The position numbers and the translations under genes are program-made. A stretch of DNA of 64,000 bases from Patella vulgata (taxonomy: Eukaryota > Mollusca > Gastropoda > Patellidae), in NCBI RefSeq assembly GCF_932274485.2, contig NC_065884.2:28849540-28913539 (forward strand), in the 5' to 3' direction. Below are positions 1 through 12,513 of this stretch, one piece after another (within the stretch, counting starts at the first letter, position 1; every line of letters starts with the position of its first letter). The notes below the pieces were generated by a model. It had not been told where the DNA came from, made no database searches, and saw nothing but the letters and a program-made list of their open reading frames with translations.

Positions 1-1488
1 GGTTCAGTTCATTAAAGCAGATATCTGGTAGGAACAAATGTAGTTAGGATATTTCCTCAATATACCAGACTTCACAATAGACGTTGTTAGGATAAGACAT
101 ATTTAAATTATTGACCTGTCATGATTGACAGACAGGGAGAATTGATCAGTTTACGATGCCAACATGTGACGTGCCGACTAATACATGTGAGGCTGAAATT
201 TTTATCAATATGACTGTGTAGAGCTCAGGGAATAAATTGAGTGCATGAGGCGATAGGCTTGTACCCCATGCTTTCATCACACATACAGTTAATTTTGCTT
301 GTTTAAGTGATTGAGTTCAGGTGTGAAGCTGTTTATTCTATTTATTGAGGATTAATATTGGTAAATTAAGACTTCAAATATTTGTCTTTGAATAGGTTTA
401 TCAGAAACTTTGATTGTATTGGTTGAAAGACCTGCCTTCATAAGAAGTGGTATTCATTATTGACAAGTAGTGTCAGTTGACCATGTAAGTAGGATTTGGA
501 ATGTTATTTTCAGACAGGAGTGACCAGGAACTGATTAATGGAATACCCATCATGTGGTAATTTGATCGTTAAATGCTAATTGCCATGTTACCACTGTAGC
601 GAGAATGTGTTATTAATGAGTATAGGTTGAAGATATGTTCACATATATTATTATATCTGAGGTTTTAAGTTCTGTTTTTCAACCATATGGAAAGGTATTT
701 TACAGGTATAACAGTATTTTGGTGAATTGTTGGATGACGAACAGGTGCCGTTCAACCATATTTGCTTTGCAATTTAAAATACATATGCTGTTTTTCAGTT
801 AATTGATTTCAATTTGTAGAGAAATATTTACCGGTATTGGTAAAGAATGTTATGGTATGCTTAATTAATTTGTTCGGGGGAAGAGAAATCAAAATATTAC
901 TAATGAATAATTAATTTTTCAAACATTACTAGCATATTTTTTTAGATCAGGCATTGAATGTATTGTATTTTGGGCATAAATGTGTGTATGATGTTTTACA
1001 ACCAAATGGCACAAATATACGTAATTAATGTATGAGCATATATGCAATAATGGTACAAGGAGAGACTTTAACAGGTTGCAAAAGGTGGCTGTACCACACA
1101 AACATATATTGTTTTGGTAAATGTTTATTTAGTTCCAATTACTTGCTTCTATAGGAATATTTCTTGCGCGTATTTCTTTGTTATTAGTTATCTAAGACTT
1201 TTAAAATGATTTAGCTCTGCAGCATGGGTGTAAGTATTGATTTTCATTACAATGTCTGAAGTTTTTTTTGCAATAAGCTTTTGTCAAAATATAGAATTGA
1301 ATATTAAATGAGAAATATGAGATTAGATTTATTTTAAGTAGGCCTAAAGGTGTATTTACTCAACGACTTAGCTTTCTTGGTTCTGGTATTTTGTTGTTGG
1401 AATTAATTTAGAATGTCAAGGAAGAATTTAGGTGAACATTAAACGTAGAACTGATAACAAATATTTTCCGATCGCAATGATATTAGAT
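1..1488. other. AT-rich upstream sequence, no gene seen
   Basis: No recognisable coding region, RNA gene or repeat family. A GTAAGTAG motif near 484 could be a splice donor of a non-coding first exon, but nothing else supports that. Confidence 0.5.
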
Positions 1489-1496
1489 GGTAAAAG

Positions 1497-1538
1497 AGAG
1501 AGAGAAATGGGGTTTACGGTCCACTCGACACAAAGGAG
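1497..1538 (-). mobile_element. SINE-2 3' end fragment
   Basis: A 42-bp extreme 3' end of the CT-tailed SINE-2 family in reverse orientation: a GAGAGAGAGA tail, then GAAATGGGGTTTACG, then CCACTCGACACAAA. It is bracketed by a direct repeat GGTAAAAG (1489-1496 and 1539-1546), which looks like a short target duplication. It is a strongly 5'-truncated retroposed copy. Confidence 0.7.
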
Positions 1539-1676
1539 GGTAAAAGTAAAGAATTTGTCTACCTATTTCTTTTTTTTGAGGTTCCATGTTGAAATTGGTA
1601 AATTAATTATCAACTGTTGATTTGTTATTTGGGTAACTTAAAGATGGAAATATGAATGAATTGGATTGGATACTCT

Positions 1677-1745
1677 CAGTGGTGGATTACCCATGGTGCA
1701 TGTGGTGCAATTGCACCAGGGCCCCCAAGGTTTAGGGGCCCCTTG
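1677..1745 (+). mobile_element. hAT-like terminal sequence, degraded
   Basis: CAGTGGTGGATTACCCATGG followed by a GC-rich run of GGGCCCCC/GGGGCCCC resembles the terminal inverted repeats of animal hAT transposons (CAGNGGCGGA type). No partner end or transposase was found, so this is a weak call. Confidence 0.3.
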
Positions 1746-2300
1746 GAAAATTAGAATACAGAAATTGTTTTAACAACTATCGTACATAATTTATATAAAA
1801 ATCGGAGTAAAAAAGAAATTTAATTAAAATATATTCAATTAAATTTATTTATTTTATGAAGTTTATTTTTATTTTATTTACGACATATTTTGACTGAACA
1901 TTTTGGCATTGTTGAACATTGAAGGTGCCTTTATTCAGGAATTGAACTTTCAGATATCATTGATTCCATTTAGTGCAGTAAAGGCCAATTTGGTTAAATT
2001 TACTGAACAGCAATTTGTTATTTGTCATACATTGCAGAACATCCAGTGATTTGAGATTGTAATTTTCTGTTTAATCTATATGTTGTGCATCCAAATCAAT
2101 AGTATTTTTTTTTTCTTATTATATAATTCATTGTCATTATAAACATAACCTATTTTTGGAAGGGGAGCAGGACCCCCTTTATTTAAGTGTGCCAGAGCCC
2201 ACAGCAGTTGATATTCATTCTGATAATGTTGATATTTGTAGTTATAGATATAGGACACTTTTGAATCTTGTAACATCTTGTTGTTACATCCAATAATTTT

Positions 2301-2420
2301 ATATTTGACATTGATATTTGGAACAGTAGCCAATAATTAAATATTTGACATTGATATCTGTAACAGTAGCCAATAATTTAATATTTGACATTGATGCTGG
2401 GAACATCATCCAATATTTGG
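2301..2420. repeat. 40-bp tandem repeat, 3 units
   Basis: Units starting ATATTTGACATTGAT at 2301, 2341 and 2381 with an exact 40-bp spacing. The third unit is diverged. A partial copy (CCAATAATTTT) precedes the first. Confidence 0.85.
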
Positions 2421-2536
2421 CATTATTAGAAGGATAATAACCGTAGTTATTATCGAAAAGGGCATTACATAGAGTTTTCAGATTTATTGGGGAAAAGGAT
2501 ATTTCTATTTTAAGAATACCAAATACATCATTATAT

Positions 2537-3249
2537 ATTCAACAAAAAAAGTAGGGGATATTCAGAAACAATACAAAACTGTGGAAATGCACTGCTGTTT
2601 TTATTAGAGGTAACCAGTGTATGTTAATAACAGACCAATTGCCTACACATGAACATAAACAGTTCATACGGGCGGCTTATCTGACGGCCCATTTCACTCG
2701 CAAAGAGATACACTGTCAAAAGTGAAAATGGACGTTTTTGATTTTTGTCTTAATAATGAGTAATTGCTCCACCAATCCTTAGTCATTCAGCAATTCGTAG
2801 TGACATGCTCCTAATCAACCGACCAATCATGATTAGGGGCAATCTGACTCACTCCTCTTGCAGTGCCACGGCCAATTCATGCAGTGTTGTCCGTTGACGT
2901 TGACGAACACATCTCCCGATCAAATTAAACATAACACACTAAAGCAAAGTTACGCTAAACAGTAAATCTTATGCAAGACCCGATAGGAAAGAAAACATGG
3001 ATAGGATAAATCAGCACGCTGCAGTTTTCATCAACCTTTCCTTGAAGTGTCAAATTTGACAATGAACCCCTCCCACATGTATGGCGCAATTGCGTGTCGC
3101 ACATGCAGCCTAGTGGTTCTGTTGGGGCGATAAGTTCTTCATCTGTGAACATACTCTCAAAGCATGTCAAGTGTCCATGACTATTTATCATATTACTACC
3201 TTCATAGGTATTTACATTTCAATATCCCCTACTTTTTTTGAAGAGTATG
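2537..3249 (-). mobile_element. Tc1-type deletion derivative, copy 1
   Basis: About 710 bp bounded by inverted ends of the form CTTCAAAAAAAGTAGGGGAT. On the minus strand it contains the same 40-codon C-terminal transposase remnant as the copies at 34606 and 44240 (VALQEE...RLP near the start, GGAITHY before the TAA). Here the frame carries two internal stops, so this is the most decayed of the three. The element kept both ends and the transposase tail and lost the catalytic part. Confidence 0.85.
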
Positions 3250-5258
3250 CGTATTGAAATATATTCTAAACTCAAAATCAGATAATCTTGCTCACTTATA
3301 GTTTGAATATTACCCTATTGGTATCGGCTAGAATCCAATACTTTCAGATAATATCATTTACTCTATAACCAAGGAAATACAGCTACTAACTGTCATACTG
3401 ATATCCCTTTAAACAGGTGGTGATCACTGTTTAAATAATCTTGTTGGAAATTCTAACCTGACATGTTGTGTCGACAACAGAAGCCTTAATTTAAATGTCT
3501 GCTACAGGTATATAATTATTATGATTGAATTTCAGCACCTAGTAGTTATTTAGTGTAATGCAATGCAGCACTAGGATGGGTATACAGAAATGAGAGTTAC
3601 GGTTATCTTACCAATACTAAAAATTTATCTGGTAACATCCATTATCGACCTGTTTCAAGTAGGAAATCAACAAGAGATGCATTATAGCAGATTTTTAGGT
3701 TTCATCTAGTGCATTGATCAAATATAATGCAGATTATGTGCTGTTTTCAAGTATATATGGAGACTTCAGTCCTAATTTATCTATGAGGGAATCAAAATAA
3801 TATCTGCCAAGTGTGTAAGTATCTGAAATTGATAAAATTACTCCTAGAAGTTTAAAGCAAGATACCAGTAGTTCAAAAACATTTTCTCTTTATAAAAAAC
3901 TACACATCTTCAAAATTATTCTAGAGTCTTCATGAGGAAACCTGTGGTAAGGTCGATTTGAATATTCTTTTAATGTGTTTAGAATTTTAGATTAATCTAC
4001 ATAAAATGATCCATGATATGATTACAGTGTCCAAGTGCATATGGAATCCATATTATGGATTGCTTCAGTTATGATCAGAAATTAATAAACTTTATGCTGA
4101 TGAATTTCTCTAATTTACTGCATGTGTGGTCATCATTGAAAGTTTTAGAAGCTTGTGATCATAAATGAAAAGTTAATTAAAGAAATTTGTCATCTAATAA
4201 CGGACAGTTTAAGAAAGTTATTAATGACAAGTTAATTTAAGAAAGTTGGAAGTTATCAGTCCATGATGATTTGCTGTTCTTTCTATAAGATTTTGTGGTA
4301 AATTTTCAACACAGGACATTGGGTATTTATTAAGTGTATGAACAAATGGTTCTGCTCCTAAGCAACATTCTCTCTGAAAAAAATGTAAATAAAATGTTTA
4401 AAAGTATGTTTTGGGGTCATTTGAAATTTAAAAACATTGAAATTCATTAAGAGTATGTTGGAGTCATGTTGCCCTAAATAATTGTAAGTCTATGAAGGAA
4501 ACGAGGTATTAATCATGATTCATATTTTGTTTACTTTAATTACCAAAAGGATTACAGTGTAATAATATGTAACCATATCTATACTTTATATCAGTGCCAC
4601 TAGGTAAATATTTTTAACAGTTATTCAACAGTATTTCCACAATCAATTGACTATTTCAAACTTGTATTTTAAACACAATTTTTATAGACCCACTTGCTAT
4701 CTGTTACATGATGCACTCAACTAAATCAAAGTTTTTATTTAAAACAAAATTATTTAGAAGACTGGAAGGCAGCCATTTCCGTTTTATTTTGTATGCTGTT
4801 ATAACATCCTTTCTTTTTGGTGTAAAAGGATGGAGGGGCGTCGTACAGACCTTGCTAGGTAGTATCTGTAAATCTGTTTTCCCCAAGACCCAGTACTTTC
4901 TCTTTTTTTGTCACAACGGTTATCACTTTGTCCCCAATCCCCTTCTGTATTTCTCAAATTTCTAATTCAGAACACAATATTTGACGGGACATTTCTATCT
5001 TGTGGAAGTTAAGGTCAGCGAAAGGCCATGGATGTGGGGAAAGGAAACCTGCTTAGGCTGCTTGCTTCTCTCTTTTATACTTAGTGCAAAGCTAAAATAA
5101 GTAGGTGTTCAAGAAGAGCTGATCGACTGCAACAAAACATAGGGTAAATAATGGCTATGCTGTAATAAATTAGAACTAAACAGTGAGTAGGACACACTAG
5201 TAAAATAACTCATGATTATTTATAGAATATAATATCCAGATTATCACTGGCTAATAAA
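3250..5258. other. AT-rich intergenic sequence
   Basis: No gene or repeat family recognised. Short open frames around 4704-4965 lie on both strands and look like chance. Confidence 0.5.
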
Positions 5259-5259
5259 C

Positions 5260-5296
5260 AAGGGGCAGATACAGGAATCTTAAAAAGAGTGGGGTG
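5260..5296 (+). mobile_element. hAT-like terminal sequence
   Basis: AGGGGCAGATACAGGAATCT followed by TAAAAAGAGTGGGGTG matches the common animal hAT end (CAGGGGCGGATCCAGGAA, then an A-rich/G-rich run). A similar end in reverse orientation lies at 17296-17337, but the two are too far apart to belong to one element. Confidence 0.4.
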
Positions 5297-5524
5297 AAAA
5301 TCTGTAAATTATATTTTTTTCTAAGAAATATACAATGGCAAGTTGACAAAAAAGTGCATTTCAATACATGTAAACAGTTAATGTTTCACATGTTCTTGCT
5401 ATGTTCTGAAAAAAGATAAATATAAATACCGGTATGCTGTTTACTTTTTTATGTAATAAAGTATTATGTTGATTGTACCTTGTGAGGTTTTATGAAATTT
5501 ATATGATAATATATTGGCAACTAA

Positions 5525-6290
5525 TTAGTATATAATAATAAATAATAATGATAATGGATAGCGCCACGTATCTAAAAGTTTTGCTCACTGGCGCTGAGTT
5601 AGTCTGTCACATTTATGCCAGATTCCCATCATCCGCACTAAATAGGTGTGTTTTTAGCAAAGATTTGAATGTACACAGCGATTTTGCATCTTTGATATAT
5701 AATGGTAGCCTGTTCCATAGTTTAGGAGCAGCAACAGAAAAGCTTCCGTCTCCACATTTAACATAGATTGATCTCGGAATTTCAAATTGAATTTTGTTTG
5801 GCGAACGGGTTTCTCCTTGTGATGCTTTTATGTGAAGTAGATTCTAAAGGTAGGTAGGAGAGGTGGTGTTTGGCTGTAAACATTTGTAAGTTATTGAAAG
5901 TATTTTGTAATTAATGTGTTGATTGATAGGAAGCCAGTGTAAATCTTTCAGTACTGGTGTGATGTGCTCATATGGTTTCATTCTGGTTATAATACGGGCG
6001 GCAGTATTTTGGATTTTTTGAAGACGTAAAGTAATGAATTGCAATAGTCTAAATGAGGTGTGATCAGAGCGTTTACAATGGCTTTAGTTGTATCTGTATC
6101 TAGGTATTTACGAATTCTGTTGATCCTGTGGAGTTGATTGAAGGAAGATTTGCATATTGAAGAAATATGTTGTGTCATGTCCGTAGTGCTGTTAAAAATT
6201 ATACCAAGGTTCCTAGCAGAAGCTAAAGATGTAATATTATCATTTCCAACAATATGTCGTAATAGGTCGAGCAAAGGCATTATAGACAAT
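5525..6290 (-). mobile_element. L2/CR1-type LINE, 3' end of reverse transcriptase ORF
   Basis: Minus-strand remnant of a non-LTR retrotransposon. In order it shows SARNLGIIF...HISSICKSSF, then ITPHLDYCNSLLY (about 6050-6289), then LQKIQNTAARIITR...HITPVLKDLHWLPI (5844-6044), and near 5560-5760 WNRLPLYIKDAKS...FKSLLKTHLF. This is the classic C-terminal region downstream of the RT domain in L2/CR1-clade LINEs. The frames overlap around 6000-6044, so there is a frameshift between the two blocks. The 3' end runs into an ATT-rich tail at about 5528-5556. The catalytic YADD region is missing, so it is a 5'-truncated insertion. Confidence 0.88.
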
Positions 6291-6497
6291 TAAACGTCTT
6301 TGAAGCTTGATATGGAGACAAAAAAAATTCTAAAAAATAATCTTCAAGATGACTGGCCTATGTTCCAAGTCTTTTTTGAGTTTTATTTAAAATCTGAAAC
6401 CAAAATCCAATTATTCTGAATTAAGGACAATATAATAATAATTTTTTTGAACAGTGTTAATCATATGAGGCATTCCTATTGTATTGAAGATATATCT

Positions 6498-6580
6498 CCC
6501 CCCCCCCCCCAAAAAAAAAATTGCAAATACAAAAGTGTGTGACAAGAAAAAAAATTGCAAATACAAAAGTGTGTGACAAG
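6498..6580. repeat. Poly-C/poly-A tract and 34-bp tandem duplication
   Basis: A run of 13 C (6498-6510) followed by 10 A (6511-6520), then TTGCAAATACAAAAGTGTGT repeated at 6521 and 6555 with A-runs between. Confidence 0.9.
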
Positions 6581-6663
6581 ACTTTGATAGTCATCAGGGT
6601 GTAGCTGTTTATCAGTTATACACAGTATTTTACCATTGATATTCATAGTCATTTTTCATTATA

Positions 6664-7391
6664 CAAGGGCTGGCTGAAAAGTTCTAAACCTATCTGTGAA
6701 AGACCTGTACAAAGTCGATGGATTCCATTTATTTTTCTACATAATCCCATAATGCCAATGATATTGCAGCTGACATCCACGGTTATACATCAGGCCCAAA
6801 AATTATCAGTATCTACTTCAAAACAGTGCAGATTGTCACAGGATGTCAAGAAATGACATGTTTCTGATCCACAGTCAAGAGTTTTGGCACCCATCTTGCA
6901 GAAACTTTTGTCATTCCTAATTCGTTGACGATAATGTGCTCAACCCTCTCATGAGAGATGCCCACAAAAGTGGCAATATGTCATGTACCCGGGTCATGTT
7001 TTCTTGAATGGTTACTGTTGATGGCCTTCCAAGGACGTGTGTCATCGCCAAGGCTCTCTTTACCATGCTTAAATTCTGCAGCCAACTTCTTTACTGTGGA
7101 AAAGGATGGGGTATCATCCCCTAAAGTGGAGATCATTTCGGCATGTATCTGTATTGGGGTTAGTCCTTTCAGTTGTAGGTACTTAATGACTGTAATATAG
7201 CCAATTTTGTCCATTTGTTGTGATTTCAATAGCTAGGTTGAAAAGATAGTCTTGTAAGAATATATAGATAACACTACAGTTGCAGTTCTTATGTCTATGA
7301 TTCATTCATTGATTGTACTTGTTGGTGGCAAAAGTTTGTTTCAAACCAACTGATCTATCCTTTTCAGGTTTACAACTTTTCAGCCAACCCG
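6664..7391 (-). mobile_element. Internally deleted mariner element
   Basis: Inverted ends: GGCTGGCTGAAAAGTTCTAA at the left and, read in reverse, GGTTGGCTGAAAAGTTGTAA at the right, each next to a TA (6662-6663, 7392-7393) as expected for mariner. On the minus strand the N-terminal helix-turn-helix part is readable (KGLTPIQIHAEM, FSTVKKLAAEFKHG), then LGISHERVEHIIVNELGM and SARWVPKLLT, a stop, and close to the other end the family C-terminus DYVEK followed by TAA. The D-D-D catalytic centre has been deleted, so at 728 bp against about 1.3 kb for a full element it is a non-autonomous copy. Confidence 0.92.
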
Positions 7392-7393
7392 TA

Positions 7394-8104
7394 AGAGCAT
7401 TCAAAGTTTTTATGATGCAAAGCGAGTAAAATATTGTTTTAAAAGTTTGAATACTCTAAAAAAAAATATTCTTTCGAACATGTCTTGTTGCATGGAAACT
7501 TGTATTTACCTATTTCCAACAAATATTTGTTTCTATATGTGATTTTCTTCACATTTTGCAAAAATTAGAACCTGTTAGTAAAAATTCTATTCATCATAAA
7601 TGGGTTTGCCTTCTTCATCAGCAGTCTTTGTAATTCTTCAGCAGATTATTGATTTTCTTTAATAAAGAATTGAAACTATTATCATGTATAGATATGACTG
7701 TTATCAAGATTCTACTTTGCCTGAAAGATTCTGTTTTTTAACACTATTTATGTACATGTATTGACACCAAAGCTAAATACTGGATAATAAATTTCAATAC
7801 AGTTAATGAGCTATGAAAATGTAGGCTCTTAAAATGATTTTGTCTGTTAATCATCTTTATATTTTTTCAGTGGGCCAAAGCGGATAATTTCACGTATTAA
7901 ATGTTTACTATACATTTGGTGCAATATAGCCCATTTGGTACTGACGTGACAAGCTGTGCCATTAATCACCATTTCATTCATTCTGTAAATAAAATTCAAC
8001 CTACCATTATTCATTCATAATAAGGATTCTGTTCAAAGTGGTTCTAGGGGTTGGTAGTTTAATTGTTTAGGTTTTTATCTGAACAGAAGTATTGACTGTC
8101 TCTT
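7394..8104. other. AT-rich sequence, nothing recognised
   Basis: Low-complexity AT-rich DNA without a supported feature. Confidence 0.5.
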
Positions 8105-8278
8105 GTTGTTCTTGGTGTTTAACGTTCGATTCCACCGAAGTTGAGAAGGCACCCCTATCTCCAAGCCACATACACCAACTCCAGGGATCGCAACCATGAT
8201 GGCAAGCCAGAGCTGATTGGCCAGCTTGAGCTCGAAGTGCAACACTTTAGACCACTAGGCCATCCAAATACTTATACC
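8105..8278 (-). mobile_element. SINE-3 (tRNA-derived), minus strand
   Basis: Read in reverse, the element shows an A-box-like TGGCCTAGTGGTCTAAAG and a B-box-like GGTTGCGATCCC, the two internal pol III promoter blocks of a tRNA. Its 3' end contains AACGTTAAACACCAAGAAC, related to the GACGTTAAACCCC block at the 3' ends of SINE-1 and SINE-2 in this window. No clear target duplication was found. Confidence 0.72.
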
Positions 8279-10155
8279 TTGTAGAACCCAACAGACCAGG
8301 TTGAGCAAAATGATGTCATGATTTGCAGACCACTTTACTGGTCCAAATATGGCTTAGTTATCGTTTATATGTGAATCTGACTGGGCTTTATTCCAGTTAA
8401 TTGTAGAAGAATTCAAAAAGTTGTATACAATTTGTATAATTTTAGTAATTTTAATGATAAAGCAAACAAGAAAATTGAACAAAGTATCCTTAGAGACCCA
8501 CATCGAGTGTGGTGGGGCAGTGGTTCACTAAAAAGGGTTCAAATTAGTAGCTTCAACACCCCAGGTAAACCCACCCTTCATACATTGAAAGTATCATAAA
8601 AAAAATGTGTGTAGATAACTGCATTTTTCCAAACTTTGATTATATCCACAAGAGTGTTTATTTATCAAGATTCTACCATATCAAATCTTAAGTATCTCCT
8701 GCCAGTTACTACAATGTTCTAATGGAGTATTAATTTGCAAATTATGGATGATCAGAACCTGTTTTATTGACTATTTTTCACAGGCTGGCTGATTGATTTA
8801 GTTGGCTGTATGAAAATAACTAGAGACAGTAGTAAAAGTGTAAAGAGCCAGCTACTGGTTACATTTAATAGCTTCTCGGAGATATCTAGAAATAACATAT
8901 GTTTGGTGAGATTTGTTTCTTTTAAGAAGGTATTTGTCATATTTCAAGGAATGGTGATCTCCTTTTATGATCGGATTGAATAATTTATTTGGGATATAAT
9001 GGTTGCACACTTTAGAAGAGATAAATTGGTACTTGATAATGGTTCCTTGCAGGTGTGTAGTAATGTTTAATGTATATTAATGGGTTTTGGTAATTCACAT
9101 TTTAATATTTATTGAAAGATGTCATGGTGTCAGTAGTATTTTAAATTACCGTAAATTATACCTGTAGCTTATTTCAACCCTTAAAATAATTTGAGTAGCA
9201 TACAAGTAAAATTTTGTAGTTTGATATATATTTTCTTGTTTTGACAAGGAATGTCTATGCCAGTGGAAAGAATAATGATATTCTCAGCTGTATGTAGATC
9301 GGAAGTAAGATCAAGTATACCTTGTAGAATCTATGTATATATACACAATTGTATTCTGTTCATCGCAGATATGATTAGACAAGTAGTTTGGATGTTTTCT
9401 AAAATTAATGGAATTAACTTTAAGAAATTTTTTTCATAAGAAGTTTCTTTGGGGAATTTATATGCCAGCAGTAACAGAATTTGTGTAATTTCAAATTTAT
9501 TATTTTCATTTAGTTAAATCATGGAGTAAGTTTTCTGTTTGCATCATTGTGTCTACAAAATAATATTTCTAATATGTTGTCTACCTTTTTTGTGACTCAC
9601 AGATTTAGAGATTTCAGTATATGTGTTGGGCGCATTCTTCATTCATTACAATCTGTACTATCTTGTTGCTCAGAATCCACTCTGTCCATGCAGATTCAGA
9701 TTGGATCTTGCTCAGGCATATTGTAATCTGCACATATCAAACTGGTGTGCAGATTGTCAATTTTGCACTGATTACTCCTCGTATGTTTTTAAAGATAAAA
9801 GTAGAGTGTCGGGTGTCCCATGTATGATCTGTTCTCTATCGACTATGTACTTTAATGATTTTTCAAATAATTTCAAAATCACTGCATAATTAGCGTGTGT
9901 GCTAAGAATGAGATTTAAATTTGAGTCCGCAGAATCTCATAATCTTCGCTATTTATATACGTCAATTAATCACGTGACTGAATGTCCAAAAATATTAGCT
10001 GTCATTACCGTAAACTTCAGTATTATTTTTGTATATTTGAAATAAATACATTTAAAACGAAACAGTTGGCAGATTTTTAAATTTTTTATCAAAGTGCAAT
10101 GTAGCTTACGTGTTTCTGAATTCTGGTTAAGTGGACATAAATCCTCAGATTTGTG
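8279..10155. other. AT-rich sequence, nothing recognised
   Basis: No supported gene. Overlapping short open frames near 9621-9889 have no recognisable domain. Confidence 0.5.
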
Positions 10156-11303
10156 TATGCCCATGTGTGGGCCACATTTTCATGTGGACGTATTATGCCG
10201 TCGCCCCCAGTCCGTCCTTCCATAATTTGTTTGTGGACACTCTACAGGTCACAATTTTTATCCGATTTTGACGAATATTCAAATATAGGTCTATCTCCCA
10301 AAGATCTCTGTTGCTTTCAATATTGGCATGTATCAGACCATAACTTCATGGATTATGGTCCCTGATTTTACGAAAAATCACGTTTTTTGCTTGCGGACAC
10401 TCGAGAGGTCACAATTTTCACCGATTTTGATGAAACTTGAAATTCATGTTTATAATCCAAAGATCGTGCATATCAGATTGTAACTTCCTGAATTATGGAC
10501 CCTGATTGTACGAAAAATCGCAATTTTAGCTTGTGGCCCCTCTAGAGGTCACAATTATTGTCCGATTTAAAAAAACCATTTGAATATCTCACCGTTACAC
10601 CATAATGTTGGTTAAGTTCGAATTTCGTAAAAATCGGACCAAAACTGTCGGACAAAATGGCTGCCCCTCGTACGTAAATAGTGTAAACATCTGGTATATC
10701 AAGGTTGTTGACCCTCGAGAGGTCACAATTTTGATCCGATTTTGATGAAACTTGAAATATACATGTATGTTGATAACCCAAAGATCTTGTACAAAAAATC
10801 ACGTTTTTAGCTTGTGGTCCCTGTAGAGTCACAATTTTTATCTGATTTAAAAAAAAAACGTATGAATATATCACCGTTGCACACTAAGATCTTGGACCCT
10901 AATGATAATCACGAATATCTGAACGTAACTTCCTGGATTATGCCCCCTGGTTGTTCGAAAAATCGCATTTTAGCTTGCGGATTCTCTGGAGGTCACAATT
11001 TTTTTCCGATTTTAAAAGCCGTTTAAAAATATCACCATTCCACCAAAATGAAGGTTGAATTCGAATTTCGGGACAATTGAAAGGAAACTGTCCGCTCTTT
11101 GTACGCAAATTGTGTAAAAGTATGTATACGAAGGTTGTGGACCCTCCAGTGGTGACAATTGTTGTCTGATTTTGATGAAACTTAAAACATATCTTTATAT
11201 CCCAAAGATCTCAGTCCCTTTTGATATTTGCGCATTTCAGACCGTAACTTTCTGGATTATTGCCCCTGATTGTTTTTAGCTTGTTCTCTATCCATCTCTT
11301 TGG
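10156..11303 (+). mobile_element. Family B Helentron-like element, 3' truncated
   Basis: It begins with the 5' hairpin CCACATTTTCATGTGG followed by a GTCGCCCC/GTCCGTCC tract, then about seven units of 150-175 bp, each starting near GAGGTCACAATTTTTATCCG. It ends in AGCTTGTTCTCTATCCATCT but lacks the final ATGTGGGCGTAT and hairpin block present at 36482 and 59495. It does not encode a protein; open frames inside it are by-products of the repeats. Confidence 0.85.
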
Positions 11304-11333
11304 TCAGTTCCCACATAAATAAACCGATTTTAA

Positions 11334-11558
11334 TTAAATCGGTGGTTGTTTATGGCTTGCAATTATTTGTACATGCTGTCCTGCTCGTAACTGTACCAGT
11401 AAACTGACAGTCACAAAATTCATTAAAACGAATAATACTAACACAGGGATCCATTGTGAATGCCGAGTAGGATTAGGCGGATTATCATCGTTCGTTTGTT
11501 TGTGGGGTTTTACGTCTGCTTCTACCTTGGGTGATATCGCAGACAATTGGATTATCAT
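11334..11558 (-). CDS. Hypothetical membrane-anchored ORF (75 codons)
   Basis: This minus-strand frame from ATG to TAA encodes 74 residues: a polar, Pro- and Asn-rich N-terminus (KPHKQTNDDNPPNPTRHSQ), then about 22 hydrophobic residues (WIPVLVLFVLMNFVTVSLLV, residues about 36-57), then a short basic tail ending KQPPI. The base composition is richer in GC than the surroundings and third positions look less AT-biased. The layout is that of a single-pass type II or signal-anchor protein, or of one exon of such a protein. It lies directly next to the broken 3' end of the family B element and antisense to the host gene. I do not recognise the family; a chance frame or an old exon relic is possible. 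Confidence 0.28.
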   Translation of the reverse strand: MIIQLSAISPKVEADVKPHKQTNDDNPPNPTRHSQWIPVLVLFVLMNFVTVSLLVQLRAGQHVQIIASHKQPPI

Positions 11559-12499
11559 CGCAGTAATCCATTAAATACATTGGACATTATTCAACGCAAA
11601 TTAGATAGAGATTCGCTTGTGCCCGGGTGTAATCTGCCTGCGAAGGGCAATCTGCACTCAACATATGCACTCATATGTTTTGATTCCAAAAGCTATTTAA
11701 ATTACTGGATATTCTGAAAAACATCTGCATTTCAAGGAGAGTTTTTAAAATTCATATTTTCCCAATCCCCTGAATGGCTCATACCTGATTTACTTCCACA
11801 GTTTTTTTGTTATACTATCTAATTTGACATATTTGGTATTGTCCAAATTAAGGTAAACAATTTTGAACTTAAGTGCTATATATTAATTATTGATGAATAT
11901 TAATATTTTATTGTAAAATATTTGATTTGGAGGTGAAAAATTTTGGAAAAGGGGATGTTCTTTTCATCAAAATCAAATAAAAAAAATTTAAACTCTAGAT
12001 GTAATTTCATTACTTGTCTAACAGTACAAAATATCAATGAATTATTTAAAGCTCGATATCAGACTGTCATGTACACTAATTACCGGTATTGCATATACAG
12101 TTATAATGTATGTTGAATTTCAGGTTTAGTCATTAAACTAACATTGGGGGATATATGTGGGAATTGCGTTATTTCCAGTTCCAAAATTGGTAAAAGACAA
12201 GGGTATTTGGATAATATCTTATACAACTTCTCCCAGGTTGCTTGGCAGCACTTGTTTAGCTTTTTATTTTATTGTAATATCTTTGGCATAAACTGTTTTG
12301 TCAAGTAGTTTCACTTTTCTGTTTATTCTTTCTGGAAGTCTGTTAAGTGGGCCAAATGCATAGATTATATAAGCAGAGAAAGTTTATAAATTCATGGAGA
12401 TTTGTTATTTGTCTGCCTGGACATAAAAGATTTTTTTTTACTGAAATTGAAGCCTATGTAATCAAGTGATATAAAATTCATTTACAGTAGTAACAGATT
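11559..12499. other. AT-rich sequence, nothing recognised
   Basis: No supported gene or repeat. Confidence 0.5.
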
Positions 12500-12513
12500 T
12501 GTCTCAGAAATTG

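Noticed and set aside
484-491. Splice donor of a TP53I11 5' UTR exon (GTAAGTAG)
   Set aside because: An isolated motif without promoter, acceptor or transcript support.
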